From assembly GCF_900101915.1 (NCBI RefSeq), contig NZ_FNAL01000007.1, forward strand, positions 62,001 to 126,000: 64,000 nucleotides of DNA. Reading direction: 5' to 3'. Shown here piece after piece: positions 31,842-42,636 of this stretch. The stretch comes from Psychrobacter pacificensis (GTDB lineage Bacteria; Pseudomonadota; Gammaproteobacteria; Pseudomonadales; Moraxellaceae). The position numbers and the translations under genes are program-made. The notes below the pieces were generated by a model. It made no database searches, was not told where the DNA came from, and was given only the letters and a program-made list of their open reading frames with translations. How positions within the stretch are numbered: the first letter of the stretch is position 1; every line of letters begins with the position of its first letter.

Positions 31842-32351
31842 ATGGGTATGTTCAGTTTTGCAAAAGATATCGGTGATAAAATCTTTAATCGTGATGACGA
31901 GAAACACGATGCCAAATCAGAGACCAAGGCAGATGCCAATACACCGGTAAAAAGCAGCGAGCCTTCAGCTCAATCAGTTGCTAACATTCTGTTGCGTCGT
32001 ATTCAGCAACAGAACCTAAATATCAGTAATTTAAAAATCAAATATAACGGCTCTACAGATACAGCAGAAATCAGCGGTAACGCGAAAACTCAAGCTGATC
32101 GTGAAAAAGCGATTATTGCTATTGGTAACGTACAAAATGTTGCTAAGGTCATTGATAATATCGATATCGAAGAAGATGCACCTGAGTCAACGATGTATAC
32201 GGTAAAATCTGGCGATAGCTTATCTAAGATTGCGAAAGATGTTTACGGTGAGTCTGGCGATTATATGAAGATATTTGAAGCCAATAAGCCAATGCTATCT
32301 GATCCAGATAAGATTTATCCAGGCCAAGTGTTACGCATTCCTAAGCCATAA
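31842..32351 (+). CDS. kbp: BON-LysM protein, Kbp/YgaU type
   Basis: A 169-residue protein matching E. coli Kbp (YgaU), a cytoplasmic potassium-binding stress protein. It has a polar linker at residues 18-45, a BON domain at about 46-110 (IKYNGSTDTAEISGNAKTQADREKAI in part), and a C-terminal LysM domain (TMYTVKSGDSLSKIAKDVYG ... PGQVLRIPKP). There is no signal peptide. AAGGAG lies 7 bases before the ATG. It stands alone between two terminators. The polar linker is longer than in E. coli. Confidence 0.85.
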   Translation: MGMFSFAKDIGDKIFNRDDEKHDAKSETKADANTPVKSSEPSAQSVANILLRRIQQQNLNISNLKIKYNGSTDTAEISGNAKTQADREKAIIAIGNVQNVAKVIDNIDIEEDAPESTMYTVKSGDSLSKIAKDVYGESGDYMKIFEANKPMLSDPDKIYPGQVLRIPKP

Positions 32352-32397
32352 CAAATTGATGATATAAGCAATAAATAATCTGTACAAAAAATCGATG

Positions 32398-32431
32398 ATA
32401 AAAAAGCCTCTTTTATAAGAGGCTTTTTTAT
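32398..32431. terminator. Bidirectional terminator between kbp and queG
   Basis: AAAAAAGCCTC and GAGGCTTTTTT pair around a 7-base loop, with A-run and T-run, between two convergent genes. Confidence 0.92.
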
Positions 32432-32490
32432 TATTTAAAATGATATAGCAATGGATATGAAGTTCTAATAGTGGCTAATACTTGAAGTAT

Positions 32491-33654
32491 TTAGACTTGG
32501 GTGCTGTCTTTCAGCTTTTTTTGCTGCTCATTCAAGGCCCACTCGATATGCTCGTCGAGCATAGCATTGTGTATAGTGAGCTTGGATTTTAACTGTTCAA
32601 CCACGTCCAAACTGGCATTGGCATTGCCAAGACCAATCGCGATATTACGTAAGAAATTGATATAGCCTGTGCGTCTGAGCGGGCTTCCTTGTGTGTTGTT
32701 CAAAAAATCCGCTTCTTGCCATTGCCATAATTCAAGCAAACTGCTGTTATCGAGACCATGCCTTGGTGCGAAGTCCTTAACGGTAGTCAGATTGGCATAA
32801 CGATTCCATGGACAGATCAGCTGACAGTCATCGCAGCCAAACACCCGATTGCCAATCGCGCGTCGATACTTGGTATCAATAATACCATCGTGTTCAATCG
32901 TCAAATAAGAGATACAGGCAGAGGCATTGAGCTCATAAGGCGCTACAATCGCTTGGGTAGGGCATACATCAATGCAAGCGCTACAACTGCCACAATGCTC
33001 TTTAACAGGCTGGTCATCGGGCAGCTCTAAGCTTAAAAACAGCTCACCTAGCACAAAAAATGAGCCAGCTTGTTTGTTGATTAATAACGTATGCTTACCT
33101 GTCCAGCCCAGACCAGCAGCATCGGCAATAGGCCGCTCAAAGATAGGCGCAGAATCACTAAAGGGTCTAAAAACAAACTCTTTATCTGAACCAATATCGA
33201 GATGTTGCCATTCAGGAAGCATGGCCTCGATATTCAGAGCCAATTGCTTTAAACGGCTACGCATTGTCTTATGATAATCACGACCTCTTGCATAACGCGC
33301 AATGATGCCTTGGTTGGGATGGTCGTTGTCTGTGACAGCACGCGGTGTTGGGGCTTTGGTTAGGTAGTCCATCCTTACACTGATAATGGTTTTTGCACCC
33401 TCTACCAACTGCTCAGGATGAGCGCGCAGGTGATGGTTATTGTGCATGAACTGCAATTGACCCTCGTAGCCTTTATCCAGCCACTTCTGTAGCTGTTCGA
33501 TTTGCTTAGTAAACAGTGGATGATGGACAGATAAAAACCCACAGTCAGCAAACCCTAATGTTTGCGCTTGCACTTTGATCCATTGTTTAACATCTGCTGT
33601 TGTTGCAAAGACTGTTGAGTTACTAACGGCAATCTTGTTTTTATCGGTAGGCAT
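32491..33654 (-). CDS. queG: Epoxyqueuosine reductase QueG
   Basis: QueG (387 residues) carries out the last step of tRNA queuosine synthesis using cobalamin and two [4Fe-4S] clusters. The clusters are shown by CGSCSACIDVCP (about 221-232), a lone Cys near 247, and CDDCQLICPWN (about 274-284). The active-site Asp is in the FSDSAPIFERPIA segment, followed by GLGWTGKHTLLI. A HEAT-like C-terminal tail follows. It is divergent from the nnr gene; in E. coli the two are neighbours on the same strand. Confidence 0.95.
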   Translation of the reverse strand: MPTDKNKIAVSNSTVFATTADVKQWIKVQAQTLGFADCGFLSVHHPLFTKQIEQLQKWLDKGYEGQLQFMHNNHHLRAHPEQLVEGAKTIISVRMDYLTKAPTPRAVTDNDHPNQGIIARYARGRDYHKTMRSRLKQLALNIEAMLPEWQHLDIGSDKEFVFRPFSDSAPIFERPIADAAGLGWTGKHTLLINKQAGSFFVLGELFLSLELPDDQPVKEHCGSCSACIDVCPTQAIVAPYELNASACISYLTIEHDGIIDTKYRRAIGNRVFGCDDCQLICPWNRYANLTTVKDFAPRHGLDNSSLLELWQWQEADFLNNTQGSPLRRTGYINFLRNIAIGLGNANASLDVVEQLKSKLTIHNAMLDEHIEWALNEQQKKLKDSTQV

Positions 33655-33890
33655 AGAGATAGGTGCTTATTGGCGGTCTATTTTCAAAACGGTATTTTCT
33701 CACAATCAGTGGCAGTGTGAACACCATTATGATAAGACAGTGAGCATAGAGCGCAAGTAGAAAAGAAAATAAACTCACATTCATATTGATACATAAGTAG
33801 ACATGAGCTTTTGCTAAGCTGATATCAAAGTTTAGAAACTAGACTCTCAACACTATAAAAATATCAGAAAAACATGGCCGAGGATAATAA

Positions 33891-35729
33891 ATGAAGAATT
33901 TTACCAATTTATCACCTATAAAAAATACAAAACCTATTGCGCTTTATAGTAGTGAGCAAATTTATACCATGGAGCAAGCGTGGTTTGCTCAAGGATATGA
34001 TAGTTTTGGCTTAATGCAGCAAGCAGCTTGGCAAATGGCACAGCAGATAGAATTGCTTTATGAACAAAAATGTCTCAATGCTAATCATTCTGCTAATACC
34101 AACGTTTATTATCGTACAGAGCGTTTGCGCCGAGTAAGTGTCTGGGTAGGCAAGGGGAATAATGGCGGGGACGGTTGGCTCATTGCTTATTACTTGCAGC
34201 AAGCAGGCTGGCAAGTAGAAGTGGTCACTGTCGGTTTTGATGTCAATGATTTTGATACTCGTACTCAGTCGGCCATCTCTAATAAGAAAGACCACAATAA
34301 TGACCGTATAACTGACGCAACAAAGGCTCTTCAAATAGCGCTATCTGCCAACTGTCATTATCAACGCTTCGAAGAGATTCATAGCAGTCACAATGAGTCA
34401 GAGAAAAATGAGTCAGAGAAAATGGCTTTATTAGCTGACATTTATATTGATGCACTGTTTGGGATTGGGCTAGATCGTGCGCCAGAAGGTGTCTATAAGG
34501 AGGCTATTAGCGCTTTTAATCGTACTACTCAGCAACAAAACGCACTAGCAGTCGCCGTCGATATTCCAAGTGGATTGGTGGCTTCTACTGGTGCGGTATT
34601 TGATCGTATAGCAGTACAAGCTGATGTCACCTTATGTCTGATTGCGCGCAAATTTGGTTTACACACCAAAGATGGTGCGGATTATAGCGGAGACATAATC
34701 GATATACCGTTAATACCTTATCAAACAGCTAAACCTCACAAAATATCTGATAAAAATACCAAGCAAAATACTATTGAAGCATTTGAACCTGTTGCCATAC
34801 TGCTGATGGCTGCACATAGTATGAAGCCGCGCCGCCAAAACAGTTACAAAGGTAGCTACGGTCATGCGCTAATCATTGGTGGAAATCGCGTTGATGGCTC
34901 TCAAGGGATGGGCGGTGCTGCGATACTGTCTGCATCAAGCACCATGGCAACTGGCGCTGGTAAAATAACCGTTGCCTGTCATGAGGCTTTTCATGGTGCA
35001 TTATTAACGTCACTGCCAGATGCGATGACTATCAATCTGCACGATGCAGATGGGTTAAAGGCACTGATTGAACAAGTCAGTGTTGTCGCGATTGGTATGG
35101 GATTGGGCCGTGACGAAAAAGCAAAAATGTTATTTATCGACTATATACAGGCTGCCATAGCTCATGAAAAATCAATAGTGATCGATGCAGATGGTCTTTA
35201 TCAATTGGCCTCGCTGCAAATGGATAGCCATGAACTGGTAACAGAGCTTCGCGAACATAGCATCAATCATCGAGTTTGCTTGACACCGCATAGCGGCGAA
35301 GCGGCTAGATTGCTCGATCAAAAAATAAGCGAGGTAGAAAGTGATAGATTGCGAGCCATAAAACAATGCGCTGCAGTTTATGGTGGTGACTGGGTATTAA
35401 AGGGAGCAGGGTCGCTAGTTTTGGAGCAAAAATCAGGACGAGCGCGAGTATATGTCTGTGATGCGGGCAATGCTGGTATGGCAACTGCTGGCATGGGCGA
35501 TATTCTATCTGGAGTGATTGCTGGATTATTAGCACAACAAGACTTAGCAGCAGAGTCGTACAGTTTATCTCAGGCAGTGCTTATTCATGGATTTGCAGGA
35601 GATGTATTGGTCAACCAAAATAGTGATTGTCATAGTGAAAACAGACTTATGATTGGACAACGAGGGCTGCAAGCGCAAGATATGCCAGCAGCCATTCGTC
35701 ATGTTATGCAATTAATGATAGTTGAGTAG
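33891..35729 (+). CDS. nnr: Bifunctional NAD(P)HX epimerase and dehydratase
   Basis: This fused enzyme (612 residues) repairs hydrated NADH/NADPH. The N-terminal YjeF_N epimerase half (about 15-275) has WVGKGNNGGDGWLIAYYL and DALFGIGLDR. The C-terminal ADP-dependent dehydratase half has SYGHALIIGGN, ATGAGKITVA, LTPHSGEAARLL, WVLKGAGSLV and NAGMATAGMGDILSGVIAGLL with the catalytic Asp. At 612 residues it exceeds the usual ~500. The extra residues are a polar insert at about 120-185 containing NESEKNESEK, encoded by a 15-bp tandem repeat at 34392-34421. GAGG precedes the ATG. Confidence 0.94.
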   Translation: MKNFTNLSPIKNTKPIALYSSEQIYTMEQAWFAQGYDSFGLMQQAAWQMAQQIELLYEQKCLNANHSANTNVYYRTERLRRVSVWVGKGNNGGDGWLIAYYLQQAGWQVEVVTVGFDVNDFDTRTQSAISNKKDHNNDRITDATKALQIALSANCHYQRFEEIHSSHNESEKNESEKMALLADIYIDALFGIGLDRAPEGVYKEAISAFNRTTQQQNALAVAVDIPSGLVASTGAVFDRIAVQADVTLCLIARKFGLHTKDGADYSGDIIDIPLIPYQTAKPHKISDKNTKQNTIEAFEPVAILLMAAHSMKPRRQNSYKGSYGHALIIGGNRVDGSQGMGGAAILSASSTMATGAGKITVACHEAFHGALLTSLPDAMTINLHDADGLKALIEQVSVVAIGMGLGRDEKAKMLFIDYIQAAIAHEKSIVIDADGLYQLASLQMDSHELVTELREHSINHRVCLTPHSGEAARLLDQKISEVESDRLRAIKQCAAVYGGDWVLKGAGSLVLEQKSGRARVYVCDAGNAGMATAGMGDILSGVIAGLLAQQDLAAESYSLSQAVLIHGFAGDVLVNQNSDCHSENRLMIGQRGLQAQDMPAAIRHVMQLMIVE

Positions 35730-35747
35730 TCATCATTAGTATAAAGA

Positions 35748-36245
35748 CTAGGTCGTAGCGCTGCTACAGTATTGGTCGATTGCCTGCTGTACGCGTTCAC
35801 GTTTTAGCTCAATTTCACGGCCATCTAGATATTGACGCTTGCCATTTGCATCCATCTCATAGATACGTCCGCCAACGTTTAGATTCGTTAAATTGTTACG
35901 TAGCGATTGGCAGCGCTGAGCATTGGCTTGCGCTTCTTGCTCTTTGATACGCGCTTCAAGTGCGGCTACGCGCTGTTCTTCTGCCGTTTGAGTATTATTG
36001 CTTTGGCTGGGGTCTGTTTTGCCAGCCATTTGTCCGGCGTTGTTTTGTCTACCGTCACTACGAAATTCAATCAACTCAACGTTTTTACCATTTTGCGGTG
36101 CGTGCTGGCTATATTTAACTTCGCCATATGCGCCAATGGATTTATAAACTTGAATAGCCTGACTGGTATTCATGGATAGCATTAGCATACAGGTGGTACT
36201 CGTTAGCCATTTAGCAGCAGTCGCTATTTTAGACGCATATGCCAT
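35748..36245 (-). CDS. DUF4124 domain protein, exported
   Basis: A 165-residue protein with an N-terminal signal-type segment (AAKWLTSTTCMLMLSMNTSQAIQVYK). A DUF4124-like region follows (IQVYKSIGAYGEVKYSQHAPQNGKNVE), typically found just after the signal in periplasmic proteins of unknown function. A helical, Glu/Gln-rich coiled-coil segment (about 88-110) precedes two Cys (about 111 and 161) that could form a disulphide. It converges with nnr. No function is assigned. Confidence 0.8.
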   Translation of the reverse strand: MAYASKIATAAKWLTSTTCMLMLSMNTSQAIQVYKSIGAYGEVKYSQHAPQNGKNVELIEFRSDGRQNNAGQMAGKTDPSQSNNTQTAEEQRVAALEARIKEQEAQANAQRCQSLRNNLTNLNVGGRIYEMDANGKRQYLDGREIELKRERVQQAIDQYCSSATT

Positions 36246-36981
36246 AGCAGCAATCCTTTTGTTTGATAAAAGCAGATTCGTATAAATATAACATTTGAAT
36301 GGTTGATTGACAGTAGTAATATACTGACTTTCGATTCTAACAAATAATACTTATCAATGTATATTATTTAATAACTAATAGTTTGGGATAGGCTTTAGAA
36401 GTTTTTCTTGACAATAGCGGGCAAACCATCGAATATAATAGAAGTTGATTGGTCAGTGAACGGCTTTTATGATATTGCCGTGGCACTTGAAAATGATCAC
36501 TACGAGCTACTTATCGGTAGTTTATGCAGTGTTATTTTCTTTGTGATGATGATATAGCACACGTAGCATTGGCTACTCATAACTATACATTGTCTCCGGA
36601 CTTATCTGTCTACAATGACTAAGATAAACTTATTATTTGAACTGTGCTAAATGTAATTCTGGCAATTGTGCAAAATACGATACAGTACTGGTTATAAAAA
36701 AGTACGCCAAAGCCTCTGTTATAAGTTTTAGTAACTTATGCATAGTATTTGGGTATAAATATCCTGTTATCTCTACGTCTTTGCACTCATGAATTTATTA
36801 TCAGTACTTATTTATAGAAAGACTCAATAATAAGCTTCTTTCATAGGTGCGTCCGCATCTTGTCACTGTATATCGATAAACATCCATCACAAAACTGACC
36901 TTACATACATTGCTATGTTTGAGTAATTTGCTGTCTTAAAAAAACAACGTTACTTAAATATGATAGGCAAATATTCTTGAT
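36246..36981 (+). other. Long leader and intergenic region before ilvI
   Basis: This 736-base region lacks a clear gene. It contains a TTGACA at 36408-36413 with TATAAT 20 bases later, a 49-codon open frame at 36408-36557 and a 7-bp inverted repeat ATAAGTT-TTAGT-AACTTAT at 36721-36739. A 13-codon frame at 36789-36830 is rich in Leu/Val/Ile. No attenuator terminator is evident before ilvI. Confidence 0.55.
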
Positions 36982-37083
36982 ATGGACAAGAATTGGCACC
37001 CATCTTATGAGCGTGAAAATAATACCTATAAGGGGTTATCTTCAGTCATAACATACTGCGAATTCTCGCCGCAAAAAAAGGTG

Positions 37084-38916
37084 ATGACAGTGACGCAAAC
37101 CACGCAAAGTCCGAATATGACGGGACATACCCAAACGGGTAATGCCGCCAAAAATTTTGAAGAAAAACAACAACGTCTTGCAGAAGGCAGCGCTCAGCCT
37201 GTGATGCTATCGGGCGCTGAAATGCTGGTACAAGCGCTGACAGACGAAGGTGTCAAATATATCTTTGGTTATCCAGGCGGTGCCGTTCTGCACATCTATG
37301 ATGCACTATTTCAGCAAGAAGCCATTGAGCACATCTTAGTGCGCCATGAGCAGGCGGCAGGACACATGGCAGATGCTTATTCACGAGTTACTGGTGAGAC
37401 GGGGGTTGTACTGGCAACCTCAGGACCTGGTGCCACCAATACGGTTACCGCTATTGCGACCGCTTTTATGGATTCAGTACCGATGGTCGTGATTTCAGGT
37501 CAGGTACCAAGTAGTCTAATCGGTGAAGACGCTTTCCAAGAAACGGATATGGTGGGGGTATCGCGTCCGATCGTTAAGCATAGTTTTCAGGTGCGCCATG
37601 CTAGCGAAATTCCGATGATTGTCAAAAAGGCATTTCACATTGCACAGTCTGGCCGACCAGGTCCTGTCGTTATTGATGTGCCAAAAGACATGACTGCGCC
37701 TAGTGAAAAGTTTGCCTATAAATATCCAGAAGAGGTATTTATACGCTCTTACCAGCCTTCGCTCAAAGGCCATAATGGTCAGATCAAAAAAGCGGTCGAG
37801 ACACTACTATCTGCCCAGCGTCCTGTCGTATATGCAGGTGGCGGCGTTATTTGGAGCAATGCTCACGAAGAGTTGACTGATCTGGCTCACCGTCTTAATT
37901 TACCAGTGACCAATACATTGATGGGTCTTGGTGCATTTCCTGGCTCTGATCGTCAGTTCCTAGGTATGCTTGGTATGCATGGTACTTATGAAGCCAACAT
38001 GACTATGCATCATGCCGATGTTATTTTGGCAGTGGGTGCGCGTTTCGATGATCGCGTCACCAATAATGTTAAAAAATTCTGTCCGAACGCGACGATTATC
38101 CATATCGATATCGATCCTGCGTCGATCTCAAAGACCATCCTTGCGCATATTCCTATCGTTGGCGATGTAAAATCTGTCTTAACCGATATGCTAGAGATCG
38201 TTGGAGAAGATAAGCAATTAGAGCAACACGCATTGCTCGATTGGTGGTCACAAATTAATGAGTGGCGTAAGCGCCATGGTTTGCGTTATGACACCAGCAC
38301 AGATAATGGCATTAAGCCACAAAGTGTCGTACAAGCTCTAGATAAAGTGACTAACAGTAACGCTATTATCACAAGTGACGTCGGTCAGCATCAGATGTTT
38401 GCAGCCCTTTACTATACTTATAATGAGCCTCGCCAATGGCTGAACTCAGGCGGCCTAGGTACGATGGGCGTTGGCTTGCCGTATGCCATGGCAGCCAAGC
38501 TTGCTAATCCAGAGCGTGATGTGGTGTGTATCACAGGCGAAGGCTCTATTCAGATGAATATCCAAGAGCTGTCAACTTGCTTGCAGTATGACTTGCCAGT
38601 TAAAATTCTAAATTTAAATAACGCACAGCTAGGTATGGTGAAGCAGTGGCAGGACATGCTGTATGAAGGTCGCCATGCACAGTCTTATATGAACTCCTTG
38701 CCAGATTTTGTCAAATTGGCTGAAAGCTATGGTCATGTTGGTATCAAGATTACTGACCCTGATACGATGGAAGAGCAGTTGGCTGAAGCGATGGCCATGA
38801 AGGACAAGTTGGTATTTATCGATGTTTATGTCGATCGTAATGAGCATGTATATCCGATGCAAATCGCTGGACAAGCCATGCGTGATATGTGGTTAACAAA
38901 AGGGGAGCGTACCTAA
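37084..38916 (+). CDS. ilvI: Acetolactate synthase large subunit
   Basis: The catalytic, ThDP-dependent subunit making acetolactate for valine, leucine and isoleucine. It has [17 protein letters not shown], the catalytic Glu in [22 protein letters not shown], and the ThDP/Mg motif [15 protein letters not shown]...[11 protein letters not shown]. The Met at 37084 gives 610 residues and an unconserved, Gln/Thr-rich N-terminus. An in-frame ATG at 36982 adds 34 residues with no ribosome site, and the start is uncertain. The stop overlaps ilvH by one base. It could equally be named ilvB. Confidence 0.94.
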   Translation: MTVTQTTQSPNMTGHTQTGNAAKNFEEKQQRLAEGSAQPVMLSGAEMLVQALTDEGVKYIFGYPGGAVLHIYDALFQQEAIEHILVRHEQAAGHMADAYSRVTGETGVVLATSGPGATNTVTAIATAFMDSVPMVVISGQVPSSLIGEDAFQETDMVGVSRPIVKHSFQVRHASEIPMIVKKAFHIAQSGRPGPVVIDVPKDMTAPSEKFAYKYPEEVFIRSYQPSLKGHNGQIKKAVETLLSAQRPVVYAGGGVIWSNAHEELTDLAHRLNLPVTNTLMGLGAFPGSDRQFLGMLGMHGTYEANMTMHHADVILAVGARFDDRVTNNVKKFCPNATIIHIDIDPASISKTILAHIPIVGDVKSVLTDMLEIVGEDKQLEQHALLDWWSQINEWRKRHGLRYDTSTDNGIKPQSVVQALDKVTNSNAIITSDVGQHQMFAALYYTYNEPRQWLNSGGLGTMGVGLPYAMAAKLANPERDVVCITGEGSIQMNIQELSTCLQYDLPVKILNLNNAQLGMVKQWQDMLYEGRHAQSYMNSLPDFVKLAESYGHVGIKITDPDTMEEQLAEAMAMKDKLVFIDVYVDRNEHVYPMQIAGQAMRDMWLTKGERT

Positions 38917-39413
38917 TGCAACAACAACATCTGATTTCGGTATTGATGGAAAACGAAGCGGGTTCGTTGTCGCGTCTAGTCGGTTTGTTCTCACAACGTG
39001 GCTACAATATCGAAACGCTCAACGTCGCGCCTACTGATGACCCAAGCATTTCACGCTTGACCTTAACGACCATTACCTCACCAGAAAGAATTGAACAAAT
39101 CACCAAACAATTGCATAAATTGATTGAAGTGGTTAAAGTGCATAATCTGACAGAGAATGTACACGTTGAGCGTGAATTGATGCTCATCAAAGTACGAGCG
39201 ACTGGCAGCGTACGTGAAGAGGTGAAACGCAGCGCAGATATCTTCCGTGCGCAGATTGTCGATGTGAATGCCAACTTATATACGATTCAAATCGTTGGTG
39301 ACAAAGCAAAACTTGATGGCTTTATTGACGTACTTGGACGTGACCGTATTATGGAAGTGGTTCGCTCGGGTGTGATTGGTATTGCCCGCGGTGAGAAAAC
39401 CCTTAGCACCTAG
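38916..39413 (+). CDS. ilvH: Acetolactate synthase small regulatory subunit
   Basis: The 165-residue regulatory subunit, which activates the large subunit and confers valine feedback. It has the ACT domain HLISVLMENEAGSLSRLVGLFSQRGYNIETL (in part) and the second half RELMLIKVRATGSVREEV. ATG at 38916 overlaps the ilvI stop (TAATG), with AGGGGAG upstream; a longer frame from 38889 is rejected. The coupling suggests equal synthesis of both subunits. Confidence 0.96.
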   Translation: MQQQHLISVLMENEAGSLSRLVGLFSQRGYNIETLNVAPTDDPSISRLTLTTITSPERIEQITKQLHKLIEVVKVHNLTENVHVERELMLIKVRATGSVREEVKRSADIFRAQIVDVNANLYTIQIVGDKAKLDGFIDVLGRDRIMEVVRSGVIGIARGEKTLST

Positions 39414-39531
39414 AATTAATGCCCAAATATCCTATTTTATTAAAGAACTATTTATCTAAATCAACAAAGCGCTTATCTTAATCACTATCTTGATTACAGT
39501 ATAAGCGTCTACTATCCATGGTAAGCCATGA

Positions 39532-40569
<1,038 letters not shown>

Positions 40570-40610
40570 TTCGATACTACTTAAATAGAGTATTTGGTAG
40601 TTTATTAAGT

Positions 40611-40645
40611 AACCCGTGTTATCACCTGATAGCACGGGTTTTTTA
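40611..40645 (+). terminator. Terminator after ilvC
   Basis: A 14-bp stem (AACCCGTGTTATCA / TGATAGCACGGGTT, one G-T pair) is followed by six T. Confidence 0.9.
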
Positions 40646-40827
40646 TATCCTACTTTTGACATATGGTTACACCGCTATATGTGTTGGTTGAAAACCAGTA
40701 AAAACTGCCCAATATAGGCAGGCATCTTCACATTAGCCAGTGGGCTTTTATTGTGCTTATTTATCTTTGATTGATCAAAGTAGATGAGTCCTCATTCATA
40801 TTTTCTATAGATTACAGGTTGTATGTT

Positions 40828-41253
40828 GTGCAAATATCTTATCCAGACTGGCTAACGCCGCAATTCGTGTATATTACTCTTAGCGCTGTCGTAGCAGTTT
40901 TAATTTGGATAGAAGGAGAAATGCTTAAGAAAACCGATGGTAAACTGCCTAAATCTAAGTTTTTCCAAATCAGTTCAATCTTAGATACCATCTGGTTCTT
41001 TATCTCTGTTGTTGTCCTATACGTGATTGATTTGGCACCGCTCGCGATTGCTGTACCTGCCGCTTATGGCATTTATACGACCTTTGGTTGGGTTTACGGT
41101 ACGCGACTACTAAAGCGCAAAGGTATCCCTGATTCTCCTAAAGACATGGTCATACCGGCCAAATATATTGCTTATAGTCAGTCGTTTTCGTTGATATTTT
41201 TTGGGCTATGTTTGCTTGTATTAAGTTCACCATGGTTAACGATATTGCAATAG
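40828..41253 (+). CDS. Unrecognised small membrane protein
   Basis: A 141-residue hydrophobic protein that I do not recognise. About four membrane helices are visible: near residues 12-28, 55-70, 70-88 and 118-135. A lysine-rich loop (EMLKKTDGKLPKSKFF) lies after the first and another (RLLKRKGIPDSPKDM) after the third. The GTG at 40828 is chosen because AGG lies 9 bases upstream; TTG codons at 40771 and 40819 are alternatives. It is a single gene after the ilvC terminator. Codon use looks like its neighbours. Confidence 0.65.
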   Translation: MQISYPDWLTPQFVYITLSAVVAVLIWIEGEMLKKTDGKLPKSKFFQISSILDTIWFFISVVVLYVIDLAPLAIAVPAAYGIYTTFGWVYGTRLLKRKGIPDSPKDMVIPAKYIAYSQSFSLIFFGLCLLVLSSPWLTILQ

Positions 41254-41622
41254 GTAATGAATGAGTTTTTAACCTATAAGGGTCTTTCTTGTCGTATTTA
41301 ACGATGGCTTCGCAATTGTAGCCTAATATTCATATGTTAGAAATTTATTCAATATCAATATGATAACGGCAAAAATGCTAGCTATTTTGATGGGTTTTAA
41401 TAGCTGGAATTTATTTACAAAAATCATCAATTTAGACTGTTACCTGTATAGAAAACTGTTATAATCAGATTGTACTCAAAGTATTTGAGGTAAAAAATTC
41501 AGGTTTTCTCTTAGATTATTTGCAATTTTGAACCGTAGCGTTCAGCAAAAGATGCATGGGTATATATCAATTAATCGGTGATGACACAAGTCTCGCCAAC
41601 AGTTAAAGAGTCAGGAAAATTT
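41254..41622 (+). other. Long 5' leader of the cold-shock gene
   Basis: A 369-base region without a clear gene. An extended -10 (TGTTATAAT, 41457-41465) would give a leader of about 150 bases before the cold-shock gene, in keeping with the long structured leaders of cspA-type genes. An inverted repeat AGCTATT/AATAGCT lies further upstream, near 41380-41405. Confidence 0.5.
41457..41465 (+). promoter_or_regulatory. Extended -10 promoter of the cold-shock gene
   Basis: TGTTATAAT is an exact extended -10 element; no good -35 is visible, as expected for this promoter type. Confidence 0.55.
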
Positions 41623-41835
41623 ATGTCAGATAAAGTTGAAGGCACTGTAAAGTGGTTTAATGAAGCTAAAGGTTTTGGTTTTATCGCTCAAGACAACGGC
41701 GGACAAGACGTATTCGCTCACTACAGCGCTATCCAAGGTAGCGGTTTCAAAACGCTAGCCGAAGGCCAAAAAGTGTCGTTCATCTTAGGTGAGGGCAAAA
41801 AAGGTCCACAAGCTGAGCAAATCGAAGCACTATAA
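41623..41835 (+). CDS. CspA-family cold-shock protein
   Basis: A 70-residue single cold-shock domain that binds single-stranded RNA/DNA and melts mRNA structure at low temperature. The RNA-binding motifs are [19 protein letters not shown] (RNP1) and DVFAHYSAI (RNP2). ATG at 41623 (MSDKVEG) has AGGAAA upstream; the frame opens earlier at 41578, but that part is not conserved. It is monocistronic with a terminator downstream. Confidence 0.95.
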   Translation: MSDKVEGTVKWFNEAKGFGFIAQDNGGQDVFAHYSAIQGSGFKTLAEGQKVSFILGEGKKGPQAEQIEAL

Positions 41836-41945
41836 TCTCTTTGCTGTTTGGGCACACTGATGTTTAGTACGCTCGATGACAGTGAGAGTGACGATATACA
41901 TAAAATTTTTGTTTATAAAAACAATAAAAATACTGTTTAGACTTT

Positions 41946-41981
41946 AAAAAAAAGCAACCTCTTATCAGGTTGCTTTTTTTA
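41946..41981 (+). terminator. Terminator after the cold-shock gene
   Basis: AAAAAAGCAACCT and AGGTTGCTTTTTT pair around CTTATC, with A-run and T-run flanks. Confidence 0.92.
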
Positions 41982-42072
41982 TATCATTTTATCTGAAGTA
42001 GCGTTTGATTGATTTTCTTAATAATTATCAGTTCATAATAGGTACTGACTCAATAATAAATAAGGCTCTATT

Positions 42073-42636
42073 ATGAAATGGGAAACTTGGTTTTCAATTG
42101 ACTGGCAACAGCTGTTAGGCATTTCATTGTCTGCGGTGGGTTTCTATATAGGTTTAATGCTTTTTACCCGACTGATGGGTCTGCGCAGCTTTTCCAAACT
42201 ATCAAGTCATGATTTTGCCATGACAGTTGGTATTGGTAGTATATTAGCGTCGACTATATTGGCGGATAAACCATCGTTACTGCAAGGACTGTTTGCGGTT
42301 GCGGTATTGTTTTTGATTCAAGGTGCTATCTCAATAGTGAGGCGCAAGATTAAACCTCTAAAAGCGCTGATAGACAATCGTGCCATCATACTCATGGCAC
42401 ATGGCGAATACTTCTCAGATAACTTAAAAGAAGCGAATCTTACGACCAGCGATGTTCAAGAAGTGCTGCGCAAAAATGGCATCAAAGCCAAAACTGAAAT
42501 ATTTGCGGTCATTATGGAGACGACAGGAGACATGAGCGTCATCAAAAATAATGATGTAACTCCTGACTGGGCGTTGTTTGATGACATACGTGACAGTGAG
42601 TTGTTAATGAGCTCTAACAAAGACAGCGACATATAG
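42073..42636 (+). CDS. DUF421 (YetF-like) membrane protein
   Basis: A 187-residue protein of the DUF421/YetF family, function unknown. Three N-terminal helices are visible (about residues 14-33, 50-64 and 68-86), including the family FTRLMGLRSFSKLSSHDFAMTVGIGSILAST (in part). The soluble domain follows, with IDNRAIILMAHGEYFSDNLKEANLTTSDVQEVLRKNGI (in part) and the strand EIFAVIMETTGDMSVIK. It stands alone between the cold-shock terminator and the etf leader. Confidence 0.85.
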   Translation: MKWETWFSIDWQQLLGISLSAVGFYIGLMLFTRLMGLRSFSKLSSHDFAMTVGIGSILASTILADKPSLLQGLFAVAVLFLIQGAISIVRRKIKPLKALIDNRAIILMAHGEYFSDNLKEANLTTSDVQEVLRKNGIKAKTEIFAVIMETTGDMSVIKNNDVTPDWALFDDIRDSELLMSSNKDSDI

